From the NCBI GenBank assembly GCA_021018995.1, contig CM037588.1:145533725-145597724 (forward strand): a stretch of 64,000 nucleotides of DNA. Reading direction: 5' to 3'. The DNA is from Chloranthus sessilifolius (taxonomy: Eukaryota > Streptophyta > Magnoliopsida > Chloranthales > Chloranthaceae). The stretch's first letter is position 1. Every line of letters starts with the position of its first letter. The position numbers and the translations under genes are program-made. Below the pieces are notes generated by a model. That model had not been told where the DNA came from. It saw only the letters and a list, made by a program, of their open reading frames with translations, and did no database searches. This document shows positions 46,508 to 56,228 of this stretch, piece after piece.

Positions 46508-47117
46508 TCAAATTTCAAAAATTAAAATTAAAATTTCAAGATTAAAATTAGAAATTAAAATTTTAAATCTAGTGGCAATCCTAAGAATCTTATCTAAAAG
46601 AGAAAAATAAGGAAAAAAATAAAAGATTCCTAAATTTCCTAAGGAAGGTATCCTAGATTTATAAACTTCCTAAAAAAAAATTAATAACTAATTTTAGAAA
46701 TTTCTAAAATATCTAAAAGAGGAAAATAAGGAAAAAAAAAAAAAATCCTACTAAAATAAGAAGTCCTAAAAACCTAAACTTCCTAAAAGACTCCTACAAA
46801 ATCTAAAATAAAAAGCCTAAAAATCTCAACTTCCTAAAAATCCTAAGTTTATAAACTTTCAAAAAAATTAATAACTAATTTTAGAAAATCCTAGAATATC
46901 TAAAAGAGGAAAATAAGGAAAAAGAATCCTACTAAAATAAGAAGTCCTAAAAACCTAAACTTCCTAAAAGAGTCCTACAAAAACTTACCTAAAAGAGAAA
47001 AATAAGGGAAAGAAGATTTTGTAAAGCAGAAATCCAAATATTGATTTTTTTTTTTTTTTTTAAAATCAAAACACAAAAAAAAAATCCCTAACCGAATTAA
47101 TCAAAATTTTGCCGATC
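46106..47117 (-). other. AT-rich repetitive leader of the Athila-type element
   Basis: 46209-46510 alternates very long T and A runs (several over 20 bp) with AAAATTAAAATTCAAAATTC blocks, giving a roughly 110-bp period. 46560-47000 repeats AGAGGAAAATAAGGAAAAA and TAAGAAGTCCTAAAAACCTA blocks at least twice. No coding content; assembly errors in homopolymers are possible. Confidence 0.7.
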
Positions 47118-47135
47118 TCCCCGGCAACGGCGCCA
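47118..47135 (-). promoter_or_regulatory. Primer-binding site, Asp tRNA
   Basis: TGGCGCCGTTGCCGGGGA on the minus strand, six bases inside the 5' LTR. This sequence complements the 3' end of plant tRNA-Asp and is the usual primer site of Athila elements. Confidence 0.9.
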
Positions 47136-47141
47136 AAAACT

Positions 47142-48551
47142 TGGTGTATTTTAAATGTAACCCTTGCAAGTGCACAAGATCTATTGCAGTATGGCAAGAA
47201 CAAAGGTGTCGAACCCACAGGGAAATCTTGAATTTTAATTAATTCTTTCAGAGATTTAAAAACGTCCCCAAGGAAGTACCAAAGGGCAGATTCAATTTAA
47301 CCAAAAATTTATCACTTTTTCCTAAATGCAGAAAAATAAATTAATCTAAATAACTAATTACCGATGAATCTAAGAACAATATTTAAATAAGATCAAGAAA
47401 TATGCTACCCCAGATTTGTACCCCCCTTTCATTAAAGAATCATTCACACCATCACCATCATTCATTCATAAAAATGATTTGAAATAAAGTATGATCATCA
47501 ATCCGGCATACCCTATCTAAAAACAATGACTCAGCCTATCATTGCGGTATGAGTCATGTAAGAAGCATAGCGTATCTCGTGATGTGTAGATCAAAACAAT
47601 AAAAACATTAGACTATGGTATTAATCATAAATATGGGTACTTATCTGGGGATCGCATCTTTCCCGATCTACTGATTTAGCCCTCATCTTTGGTGTATGAT
47701 CTCATTGTTCATTCAAAGCCATTCCTCTTTTTATTTCTTCCAAAAATCTTTGGTTACAATGTCTTTTCCTAAATACAATCTATGAATGTAAAAGAAAGAC
47801 AGTGCAAATCCTAAGTACAATCTACCCAAATCCATCCCTAGAAGAAGGATAAAAGAAGAACTTTTAAAAAGATGCTCAGAGGAGTCTAAAACCAAAAATA
47901 ATAATGAATAAATAATCCTCTCCAAAAACTCTAAAAAAAGAAAAGCTAAAACTAACTCTCTAATTATCTATCTCTAATTCCTATCTCTAATTCTTGCTCC
48001 TAATCCCTATCTCTAATTCTTTTCTAATTTTTGCTCTCAATTTTTTTTTTCTTTTCCGAAGTGTTTGATCCGCTTTAAATAGAGCCGAAGTTTCCCAGCC
48101 ACAAAGGTGTTCCAACTCGAAAATTTAGGGTCGATTAATTGACCCAATAGGATCGATGCATCGACCTCCCAGATTTTCGTGAATTTCCGCCGAACTTTAC
48201 ATCAGACACTGCTTCAGTATTTTGGCCATACCTTTTTGTCCCGAACTCGGATTGAGGCGATTCATGATCCGTTGGAAAGATAATAGAAAGATCTACAACT
48301 ATTGTGTTTTAACAATTTCATAATTCGGCCGTCTTGAATGTCAAAATTGAGCTACAAGTCACACCAAGTTCTCGATGACCCAAAGTTGCAGTGTTTTGAC
48401 ATTATTTTCAGAATTCTTGGGCTGTTTTCTGCACTTGACTTGTATTTACCTGAAACACTTCAAATCTAATAATTCTTATCAGATAGCCTTCATCGGATAG
48501 CTAAATATAGGTATCTAGGGGTGAAATATCATCATATTTCACTACTCATCA
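47142..48551 (-). repeat. 5' LTR of the Athila-type element
   Basis: 1,410 bp, TGATGAG...ACACCA on the minus strand, nearly identical to the 3' LTR. Visible differences include CATATTTG/CAGATTTG, AACTCACAG/AACCCACAG and a small block change near 47530. It carries the same pair of palindromes at about 48131-48163. Confidence 0.94.
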
Positions 48552-48859
48552 ATTACCAAGCTCCGATACTAAGATTAATCTATCAATTTCATAACAACCC
48601 CATTGACTTGAGAAAAGCTTCATGAAATTAAACTAGCTAAATAGATTTCAAATGTGTAATCGATACATCTATTAAATTTCTATCTCCGTGAAAAACTGAA
48701 AGAAGAAGCATATCCATCCTTATTTTTTATCCAAAAAATAGTGAACAAACCAATAATCAATAAAATATCTAGAGCTGAAGTGAAAATGGTGTTGAATCTT
48801 CTGGAGAACAACAAAGGAGTATACAAACTAAGGGACATTGAATCCTAACACTACAAAAA

Positions 48860-49735
48860 GAGATAAAAGAATCACAATCTCGTTTTCATGGCAATGGGAA
48901 AATGGCACTCCTAGCACAAATAACTTCAGTTGCTCTGTTTTACTCCATGTGGGAAGAGAGGAATAGAAGACTGTTTGATAATGTATAAGAGCACGAAGCC
49001 CTCCCACTAGAGAAAATAACATGTGAAATTCAAATTAAAATGTATCTCATTATCCCTAAGGTGGGTAACAATCAAAACTAATGGATACCGGATCGATAGG
49101 GAATTCAGCAAAATCCAAGGTTGAGCAGCAAGAAACCATGTAAGTGGTCATTGCTAAAGGTGGGCTGGATTAAACTAAATACAAATGGCTCTTTCATAAA
49201 CGATAAAAATGGAATACGCAGAATAATACAAGACTGTCATGACAGATTTTAAGAACATTTTGGAGACAATTGTAACCCAAGGAGATATTGAGAATTTAGG
49301 TGCATGCTATTGAATATGGTGTCCACCTGGTTCAAATCTTGGGCTATGGGATTACTTGGATTGAATCTAACACCATGATTGGGACTGAATGTTTAAATGA
49401 GCGACAACATTACCCATGGCATGCAAAGATTCAAATTGATATCCTATATTACTTATCTAAATTCCAGAATTGTATGATAACACACAAAAATGGAGGTAGG
49501 CAAACCCTTGTGCTTAGTGAATATAGGCAGCGAGGTTGAAGGGCTACTCCAGGTCCACAGTGAAAAGTTTGATGTTGTGGTTTGTTGGCTTGCGGAGGGC
49601 GGTCAATTCAAAGAGGATACTCTCACAAAAGACTTTGTTAATTGGTATAAAGGAGTCACACAATCTTCTTTGTTTCCTTGTCGTAGCTTATGTGTTTATC
49701 AGTTCTGTAAGGTAAACATGTGTAGGAGTTAAACT
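48860..49735 (+). pseudogene. LINE 3' end: zf-RVT tail and RNase H domain
   Basis: Degenerate plus-strand reading ALFYSMWEERNRRLFDNV, then VGWIKLNTNGSF, then HAIEYGVHLVQILGYGITWI, a run ending in PWHAKIQI and finally DVVVCWLAEGG. This is the standard order at the 3' end of plant L1-type elements. Several stops and frameshifts. It lies in the CACTA between the Athila element and the capping-protein exon. Confidence 0.7.
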
Positions 49736-50202
49736 GACATGAACGGGGTGAAAGTTTTGTACCAGAAAACTGATGCTCGGCAAACCAGACCAAAACAGAA
49801 CCAAAACCGATTCCCATTCGGTTCATCTTTTATTTTGGGTGGCCGAAACTGAAAATCGGTTGGGTAGGTTTAAAAAACCAACCCAAAATCAGAAAAAATG
49901 GACCAACCCCCCAAAATAAAAAAAAATAAACTTTTAGTCTAAGAGGATTCTCATCAATACTACGCATAGAATGAGTTTCTACTAAGGAAAAGAAAGAAAA
50001 TCAAAACTATGTGAATTTTTGGATTAATCAACTGAGAAGAAATCCAATGATTTAAGCATTTAACCAACTGTCACAGCCAATGATTGAATGCAGATAAAAT
50101 CAATGAAAACACTTACAACAATAAAATGGTAACACTAAGAAAATGAAAATTAAACTAATTATAAAATACCTGTGCTATCATCAAAAAATTAAATCCCTAG
50201 CG

Positions 50203-50247
<45 letters not shown>

Positions 50248-50495
50248 GTACCAATGGCCGCCCAAAGTACATGAATAGCAAAGCCAAAAAACAGAGAGCA
50301 GCAAATCAACCAAATCAAATTTCAATCGCAAAACTCATAGCCATAAAAACATCATAATCGAGCTAGAAAAGAAGGTAGCATGTAATTTCGAAGCAAAATC
50401 CGCCTCAAATCAGGTGATAAATGAAAGAAAAATGCAAACAGATCGCATAATGAAAACCATATCAAAACACCAAGAAAGAGAAACAACAATAAAAC
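49736..50495. other. CACTA interior, non-coding
   Basis: A GGTT/AACC-rich degenerate repeat at 49780-49930, AT-rich DNA and a (TA)n run at 50208-50244. On the minus strand this would be intron 1 after the capping-protein exon. I could not find its exon 2 here. Confidence 0.5.
50208..50244. repeat. (TA)n microsatellite
   Basis: About 18 TA dinucleotides. Confidence 0.95.
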
Positions 50496-50624
50496 CTGCA
50501 GAGGTTGATCAACTTGAGAGAGGAGATCTGAGGAGTGCTAAGGGATTAGGGATAGAAGAGCTGATAGTGCACTTTCTGACTGATTCGGAGAGATCCTCCG
50601 CATCAGATCCATCGCAACTTCCAT
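50496..50624 (-). pseudogene. F-actin-capping protein subunit beta, exon 1
   Basis: The ATG at 50624 opens 43 codons that match exon 1 of plant capping protein beta in full: an N-terminal MEVAMDLMRRI, then SALSALLSLIP, then HSSDLLSQVDQPLQ, ending at an exon boundary at 50496. The protein forms a heterodimer with the alpha subunit and caps actin barbed ends. Codon 29 is TAG (50538-50540) where family members have Gln or Asn, so translation would stop. The donor GTTTTATT is weak. No further exons of this gene are visible, which fits a captured 5' gene piece at the right end of the CACTA. Identification is from memory of the plant family. Confidence 0.8.
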
Positions 50625-50745
50625 TTTTTTTTTCTATTTACAGAAGATATCTGAAAAGATCAGAGAAGAAGAAGAGGAAGAAAAAGAGGAGAAAGAGACG
50701 GTGAGAGAGAGAGATTTTTTTTCAGGAGCGCGCGTCGTTTGATCC
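50625..50745 (-). promoter_or_regulatory. 5' leader upstream of the capping-protein exon
   Basis: The minus strand is strongly CT-rich (TCTTTTTCTTCCTCTTCTTC and CTCTCTCTCTC), like a plant gene leader, and continues into telobox-bearing repeats. Capture of this segment would give the CACTA a host-type promoter reading toward the exportin-1 exons. Confidence 0.45.
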
Positions 50746-50879
50746 GAGTTAGGGTTTGAGGAGGAGGGAGATGACCTGAATCTGGAGAGTTAGGGTTTAA
50801 CGAGGAGGGAGATGACCTGAATCTGGAGAGTTAGGGTTTAACGAGGAGGGAGATGACCTGAATCTGGAGAGTTAGGGTA
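50746..50879. repeat. Three 41-bp tandem repeats with telobox
   Basis: Units start at 50746, 50787 and 50828, with a partial fourth unit. Each has GAGTTAGGGTTT at the start, which on the minus strand contains the telobox AAACCCTAA, and GAGGAGGGAGATGACCTGAA in the middle. Confidence 0.9.
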
Positions 50880-51114
50880 GTAGTCTTTTAAGCCATTCTG
50901 AATCTGACCAGCTGGGAAGGTGATTTGAATGGAGAATTAGAAATTGCTTCAACATTGTCTCCAACCTTCAACACAGATCTTCTTCAATGGAGGCTAGGGT
51001 TTTGAAGAGGAAGATGGGGCGAGAGAGAGGGGGAGCCGGTAGTTTTGTTAGCTACATAGAAGAGCTGCCAGATAAATAGAAAATGAGATCCCGATAGTTT
51101 TGCACGTGACAAGA

Positions 51115-51265
51115 GGAAGAGTGCACGTGAAATAAGAGTTAGGAATTAAACCACTATTTTAACTAAATAAACAATGGATTTTGGGAGTGGATTATTACAC
51201 CACTGCTTGGCCAGTAGTTCTTTTTTATATTGTAAAAGTGGTTTTCTTATCATTTTGATGTAGTG
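51115..51265 (-). repeat. Right terminal and subterminal repeats of the CACTA element
   Basis: In reverse complement from 51265: CACTACATCAAAATG, then AACCACTTTTAC, GAACTACTGG, AAGCAGTGGTG and AATAGTGGTTTAAT. These match the subterminal motifs at the left end. TTA follows at 51266. Confidence 0.72.
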
Positions 51266-51819
51266 TTACTAGTCATTTCTGTTGAAAAAAATTATAAAAT
51301 GTTGATCCGAAATAATATAGGAAACCGATTCGAGGTACGAGAAATATCGTTGTCTTTAAACCAATATTTGCCCCCACCACTTTGACAAAGTGGTCACCAA
51401 CAGGTTACCGGCAAATTGGTTCTAGGATACAACAAACTAGTTGTGTATTCTTATGAAGGATTTGATGAATCCGTTCATGCTATCCGAACACCAAATAATG
51501 TAAGAATGCTCTGGTAAAGACCTTTAAAGATATAACAAAGAGAAGAAAGAAGACTCTTTTTGTGCTATGTAAAACAATGATATTAGATTCCTTAAATAGA
51601 AATCAAGTTGTGCGTTAATGTACCATTTTCTTATGAAAAGGTGCAACATGCATCCCTTGGGAAAATACACACCCCTTTGAAATGATCCTTCATTTTGAAA
51701 AGACACCACTTTGGAAAGACCCTTCATTTTCAAAAGACATCACTTTGGAAAGACACCTCAATTGAAAAGACACACCTCTTGGGAAAATACAAGTTTAATA
51801 AACTTTTAAATATCTAACA

Positions 51820-53480
51820 ATCCCCCACTATTTAAAAGTTTAAATATCTAACAATCCCCCACTATTTAAAATTTTGAAATCAGAGCAAAGCCTAAAACAT
51901 ATGCATAAATGAAAATGTCTTACAGACTTGAATTTTCACTTTAGTAGAAATAATTCAAAATTTGCCAAGATTTTTAGTGAAACTAAGTCTTGAACTAACA
52001 ATCTTATATGACAAACCAGAACTATTCCACACATATATTTCATATATTTAGTGTTCAATAAATTGGTTAGCACATTTAGGCCATATGCTAGTATCCTGAT
52101 TTTCATAAGTGTTTATAAGATAAAGTCGTGTCTCATTGAAAGCGGCTCCACCCTCACACTTATATAGGTAGACCTATAAGTGATGCTCCTGTAACTTTAA
52201 TATCTCAACACATTGTGTTATAGCGTCTATTAAGAGCAATGTTCAACCTCCCCTTATCCATTACAGGTAAAACACTACCCTTCCTGGGATGTTTATGAGA
52301 ATTTAATTGTCATCAATGTAGTGCCTCTTTGTCTGCCACGGATATACGACTTGTTCTTCCTTTTGAAGCTAAACATTGACCAAACAAATATTAGATAGGG
52401 CTCCCATCGTAAGTGACTGTGTGGGTAAATGACTTTAAACTCATCCCAATTCTTCTTTTAAACTAATACTTTCCATAATTGCTTATAATTACAATTATCA
52501 ACACATAAAGTGTTTCTTCAGACATTTCTGCCTAAAATTATTTATCATTTGTTTTATTGTTCATTGACAAGGAAACAAGTTCCATAGAGAACTTAGAAGT
52601 TTTGGCTCAATCTTTATTGGTACGTCTACCAATGGACCTTAACACTTCATTTCTCTACTTATTTTGATATAAGCAACAAACTCAATGAGATTTATAGTTG
52701 CTCCTTAACATCTCTTGTAAGATCATGACTCCCTTTCTAAAAGGAAAATCATCGTCAAATAATTTAGATCTCAAAATCAAAATCTATTATCTTTCCTATT
52801 ATAATTCAACCAGAATCATTTGATCATCTTCAAATGATTTTATCAATCTTCTAGCGACAACTCAATTTTGCCAAAAGATTATGACCATATGGTCATTGCT
52901 AAAGATTCCACCCATTTGATCATGCCCATTCGATCAAATCCAATCAATGGCCATGAAATGGTCTTAAAATCTAAGCCACTTGATCATGGTTACCTACTGA
53001 CTACATAATTTCATCCAATGAATCATGATAAGCCTAAGATCAATATCCTAATAATTTGGCTTACTCAAACACAACCGTTCAGTCATGCCCAAGCAATCAC
53101 CAATAGATGGCAGGATCGCTAATCATAGTTGCAAGATCTTGAACGCACGCGATCTAATGAGTATCAAAGCCTTTCTCAAAAATAATATTAGGTCCGTATA
53201 GATCCAAACTCAAATAGTAATTACCCATAAACACATTATTTTATTTTGTTGGGAGAGCACCGTAATTGGTACTTTGCCACATTTAAACAAAACCCAACAT
53301 TTAGGTCGGTTATAATGTGGAATCGACACCCATGTTTTGCCCAATTCAAAAGTTAGATAGTATAAAACTTTTCACCGTGAATGATTATTGAGATTATAGA
53401 GGTAAAGCAATGATTATAGAAGATTCTACCAATAAGGGAAGCGCATGTAAAGTTTAACACTTTCCCATTCGTATGGAGGA
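51820..53480. other. Internal region of the LTR element, non-coding
   Basis: No gag/pol similarity and no long frame on either strand. A recognisable string, GAAAGCGGCTCCACCCTCAC, at about 52139 lies in a region with no other landmarks. Confidence 0.5.
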
Positions 53481-53554
53481 TTAAGAAAGATGCTCCAATC
53501 ATTATATAGTATTTTTTTTTTATTCAAGTTTCCTCTAAAAAGAAATATCATCTA

Positions 53555-54065
53555 CGATCTAATTCTTTTCTATACATTGGCAGTAGAAATCCTAAGAGTG
53601 ATATACTCGCCTCAATTTGAATTGATCCCTTGTGAATCAAGTCTCTTAGCCAATATAACTTGGATTTGCGGAAGAGATGCTTTAATCTCGATCGCAGACG
53701 TTGATGTTTTAGTTTGATTTGGCTCGGATTATGGTTCTGCTAAATCAGTATACGATCCTAAAGCAAAATTTAAAAAAAAAAAAAAATTCGAACGATCCCA
53801 CTTCCTAACTTCGATGGCGAGAGAGGAATGATTTATAAGTATACGTTACGTTTGATGGAGGTGTGAGAAAACGTATACTTGGTGGATACTTATAACAAAG
53901 GACAAATTGATATATGGGTCTTAGAGGATTCCCCGAAGAAGAATTATTTTTGGATCAAGCAATACACTATCGATTTGGTGAAGTATACACCAATTATCCT
54001 ATTGCAACCGGTGATGATTTAGCCGACCATCCCAATGGACATGCCGTTATACAGTGACTGTAATG
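53555..54065 (+). pseudogene. F-box protein fragment (F-box-associated domain)
   Basis: Plus-strand readings in two or three frames. One part has PQFELIPCESSLLANITW and FGSDYGSAKSVYDPKAKF, like the WNPxxREFxxLP ... GFGYDxxxxDYKV segment of plant F-box-associated domains. Another has GQIDIWVLEDSPKKNYFW followed by IKQYTIDL, like the xxIWVLEDYxxxxWxKxYxI motif. Frameshifts separate them. The fragment lies antisense inside the LTR element, so it was probably captured by it. No F-box itself is seen. Confidence 0.5.
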
Positions 54066-55730
54066 TAGCCGTGCAATTAAATCTAACTCAAATCCGAAAT
54101 TTTCAAAAATATAAAAAATAAACATACCTCTTTTAATCCATGGAATTCTTTATATCCCCAATCCAATAATCATCTTCAAAATTGTCTCTCCCTGATTCTT
54201 CAATAACAAAAGTTCTCATTGACTAATTCAATCCGGTCCATTGATTGAACTTTATGATAAGCGTCGAGCCTCTCGAATCATCGACACACTTGCTAACGCA
54301 AATATTGGTTTAAAATTGTTGGAAAAAATTGTAAAATGTTGATCCAAAATAATACAGGGAACCGGTTTGAGGCACGAGAAATATCATTGTCTTTAAACCA
54401 ATATTTGCCCCCACCACTTTTGACAAAGTGGTCACCAACAGGTTACCAGAAAATTGGTTCCAAGATACAACGAATCGGCTGTGTATTCTTGTGAAGGATT
54501 TGATGAATCCGTTCACGCTATCTGAACACCAAATAATACAAGAACGCTCTGATAAAGACCTTTAAAAATATAACAAAGAGAAGAAAGAAGACTCTTTTTG
54601 TGCTATGTAAAACAATGATGTTAGATTCCTTAAATAGAAATCAAGTTGTGCGTTAATGCACCCTTTTCCTATGAAAAGGTGCAACACGCATCCCTTGGGA
54701 AAAGACACACCCCTTTGGAATGACCCTTCATTTTGAAAAGACACACCACTTTGGAAAGGCCCTTCATTTTCAAAAGACACATCACTTTAGAAAGACACCT
54801 CAATTGAAATGACACACATCTTGGGAAAATACAAGTTTAATAAACTTTTAAATATCTAACAATTTTTCATTCCAATCTTCCACATAATAGATCTTGAGAT
54901 CAAGGCCAACCTATCAAACGATTAGGTATTTATTTCATGTAATATCCCTAATATTTTGGCTTGTTTTACATTTACCTCGATAAGCATGCCCGAAAATTAT
55001 TACGGGATATTTCTGAGTTTTTAGTTAGTTTAGTGTATGATGAGATTAATGGCCAAAGATTTTGGCTTTGGACTTGTGAAAGTCATGTAATCGATGACAT
55101 ACACTTTAAGTTGGGTGTTTGTATTTAACACCGGAAACAAATACAATTTAAGTGGATAGAGTTGTATTTACAAAAATTTAGATTTTTAGTTGTTTTTAAT
55201 ATTATAAAGAGAGAGGCTTTGAAGAGAAGTTTCACTTCTCTCTCTCTCTCTCTCTCACTCGTTTGAATCTAGATTTGCAACCCTTGCCCATAATCCTTGA
55301 TCTCAAATCTTGTGTGATTGTAAATCCCTCTCCCCATCCCAACCGTTGATAAGCTTAGTATTGAATTTTTTTGATCGGTTTGGGCTATTGAAAGAGAAGG
55401 ATAGGGGAGAGGATATTTCTGTGTGGATCTGTGACAGCCCGACTTTTCCCCTTCTCGTAAATGGGAAAGGTTACACCGTCGGATCACCTAACATGATCCT
55501 GTCATACAAGGGCATCTTGTACAAAGTGTTACATATGCGAAAGCGAATTTAATTAACTCTGATACGAAGAAATATGACAATAACTGATATCCATTCCTTT
55601 ATCTAAAGCAGTAAATTGAACAAGAAATATAAACAGAAATCTATACCTGAAGTAGTAAACTATCTTAACTCACACTGCTATTTATACATATTTAATGTTT
55701 AAAAACAAATCTCTATCTCTCCCAAACCTC

Positions 55731-55832
55731 TCAAAGAAAGAAGTCCTCAGTAGAATCTTCCTCCTCGTCCTCCTCCTCAGACTGGTAGGTAGGATCAACT
55801 TCGTACTCAGGGTCTTGAGCAATATCTACAGC
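55731..55832 (-). CDS. Acidic LTR-encoded short frame, family B copy 2
   Basis: Minus-strand frame beginning RLYVLAVDIAQD, with a Glu/Asp-rich centre, and ending STEDFFL-stop at 55731. The hairpin GAGCT/AGCTC lies upstream at 55854-55871. Same plan as in the family-A and family-C LTRs. Confidence 0.4.
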   Translation of the reverse strand, partial: AVDIAQDPEYEVDPTYQSEEEDEEEDSTEDFFL

Positions 55833-56133
55833 TAAGACATAAAGTCGTAGGATGAGCTATCATCAAAGCTCAACAGGGAAAATTAAAATGCTAATTTATA
55901 TGTTAGATTATCCATTCATGTCTAGATGAAAAATAAAACGAAACACATGTCATCTTATATTAGGTCTATTCTAGCATCCATATATCCTAGCAGTATATAA
56001 CAAAACAAGCACTAAATCATGCAATTATTGTATCATACTGACAATGCTGACATATTCATGCTGACAAGGAATCAGGCGAGATCAATGAATCATGCTGAAA
56101 CAAGACATGTACAAGAACAAGAAATAAGAAAAT

Positions 56134-56228
56134 CAAGCTCCCGAATTAGCGAGATCACTTGTCAAGCTTCCGAGTTAGCGGGATCACTTGGACGGGATAT
56201 CAAGCTCCCGAGTTAGCGGGATCACTTA
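56134..56228. repeat. Tandem CTCCCGAGTTAGCG repeats (B2)
   Basis: Three copies, same unit as at 2311-2449. Confidence 0.8.

Larger units (their letters stand above)
37030..48551 (-). mobile_element. Full-length Athila/Tat-type Ty3/gypsy retrotransposon, defective
   Basis: 11,522 bp, minus orientation, with perfect 5-bp duplication ATTAC (37025-37029 and 48552-48556). The LTRs at 37030-38440 and 47142-48551 are about 1.41 kb and nearly identical, so the insertion is fairly young. Order on the minus strand: 5' LTR, Asp-tRNA primer-binding site, AT-rich leader, gag, protease, RT, RNase H, integrase, long non-coding tail, polypurine tract, 3' LTR. There is no envelope-like ORF after integrase. 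The coding region has many frameshifts. It is nested in the CACTA element. Confidence 0.94.
11761..51265. mobile_element. CACTA (En/Spm-like) transposon carrying host-gene fragments, with two nested LTR elements
   Basis: The left end reads CACTACGTGAAAA and the right end, in reverse complement, CACTACATCAAAA (11 of 13 identical). Both are followed by scattered short subterminal repeats (CCACTGCC, ACCACTWT, AACTACTG and inverses). Three-base duplications TTA lie at 11758-11760 and 51266-51268, the duplication length expected of CACTA elements. Removing the Tekay/Del-type element (12777-25860) and the Athila-type element (37030-48551) with one duplication each leaves about 14.9 kb. No transposase or second CACTA gene is visible, so the copy looks non-autonomous. 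The interior carries fragments of at least three unrelated host genes, all on the minus strand, as in Pack-CACTA or transduplicate elements. The alternative is that the two ends belong to different elements. The paired termini and TTA argue against that but a 3-bp match is weak. Confidence 0.68.
51280..54861 (-). mobile_element. LTR element without coding domains (LARD/TRIM-like)
   Basis: Two similar LTRs of about 540 bp, 51280-51819 and 54317-54861, start TGTTG and end TAACA on the plus strand. The flanks ATTTC and ATTTT are an imperfect duplication. A purine block AAATAGTGGGGGAT next to the left LTR, read on the minus strand, suggests minus orientation. The segment AGTTTAAATATCTAACAATC with ATCCCCCACTATTTAAAA is duplicated there. 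I found no gag or pol. The primer-binding site is not recognisable. The left LTR starts only 14 bases from the CACTA end. Confidence 0.8.

Noticed and set aside
50414-50704. Plus-strand frame of 96 codons with a Lys/Arg-rich end
   Set aside because: It is antisense to the capping-protein exon and its CT-rich leader, which have a specific family match.
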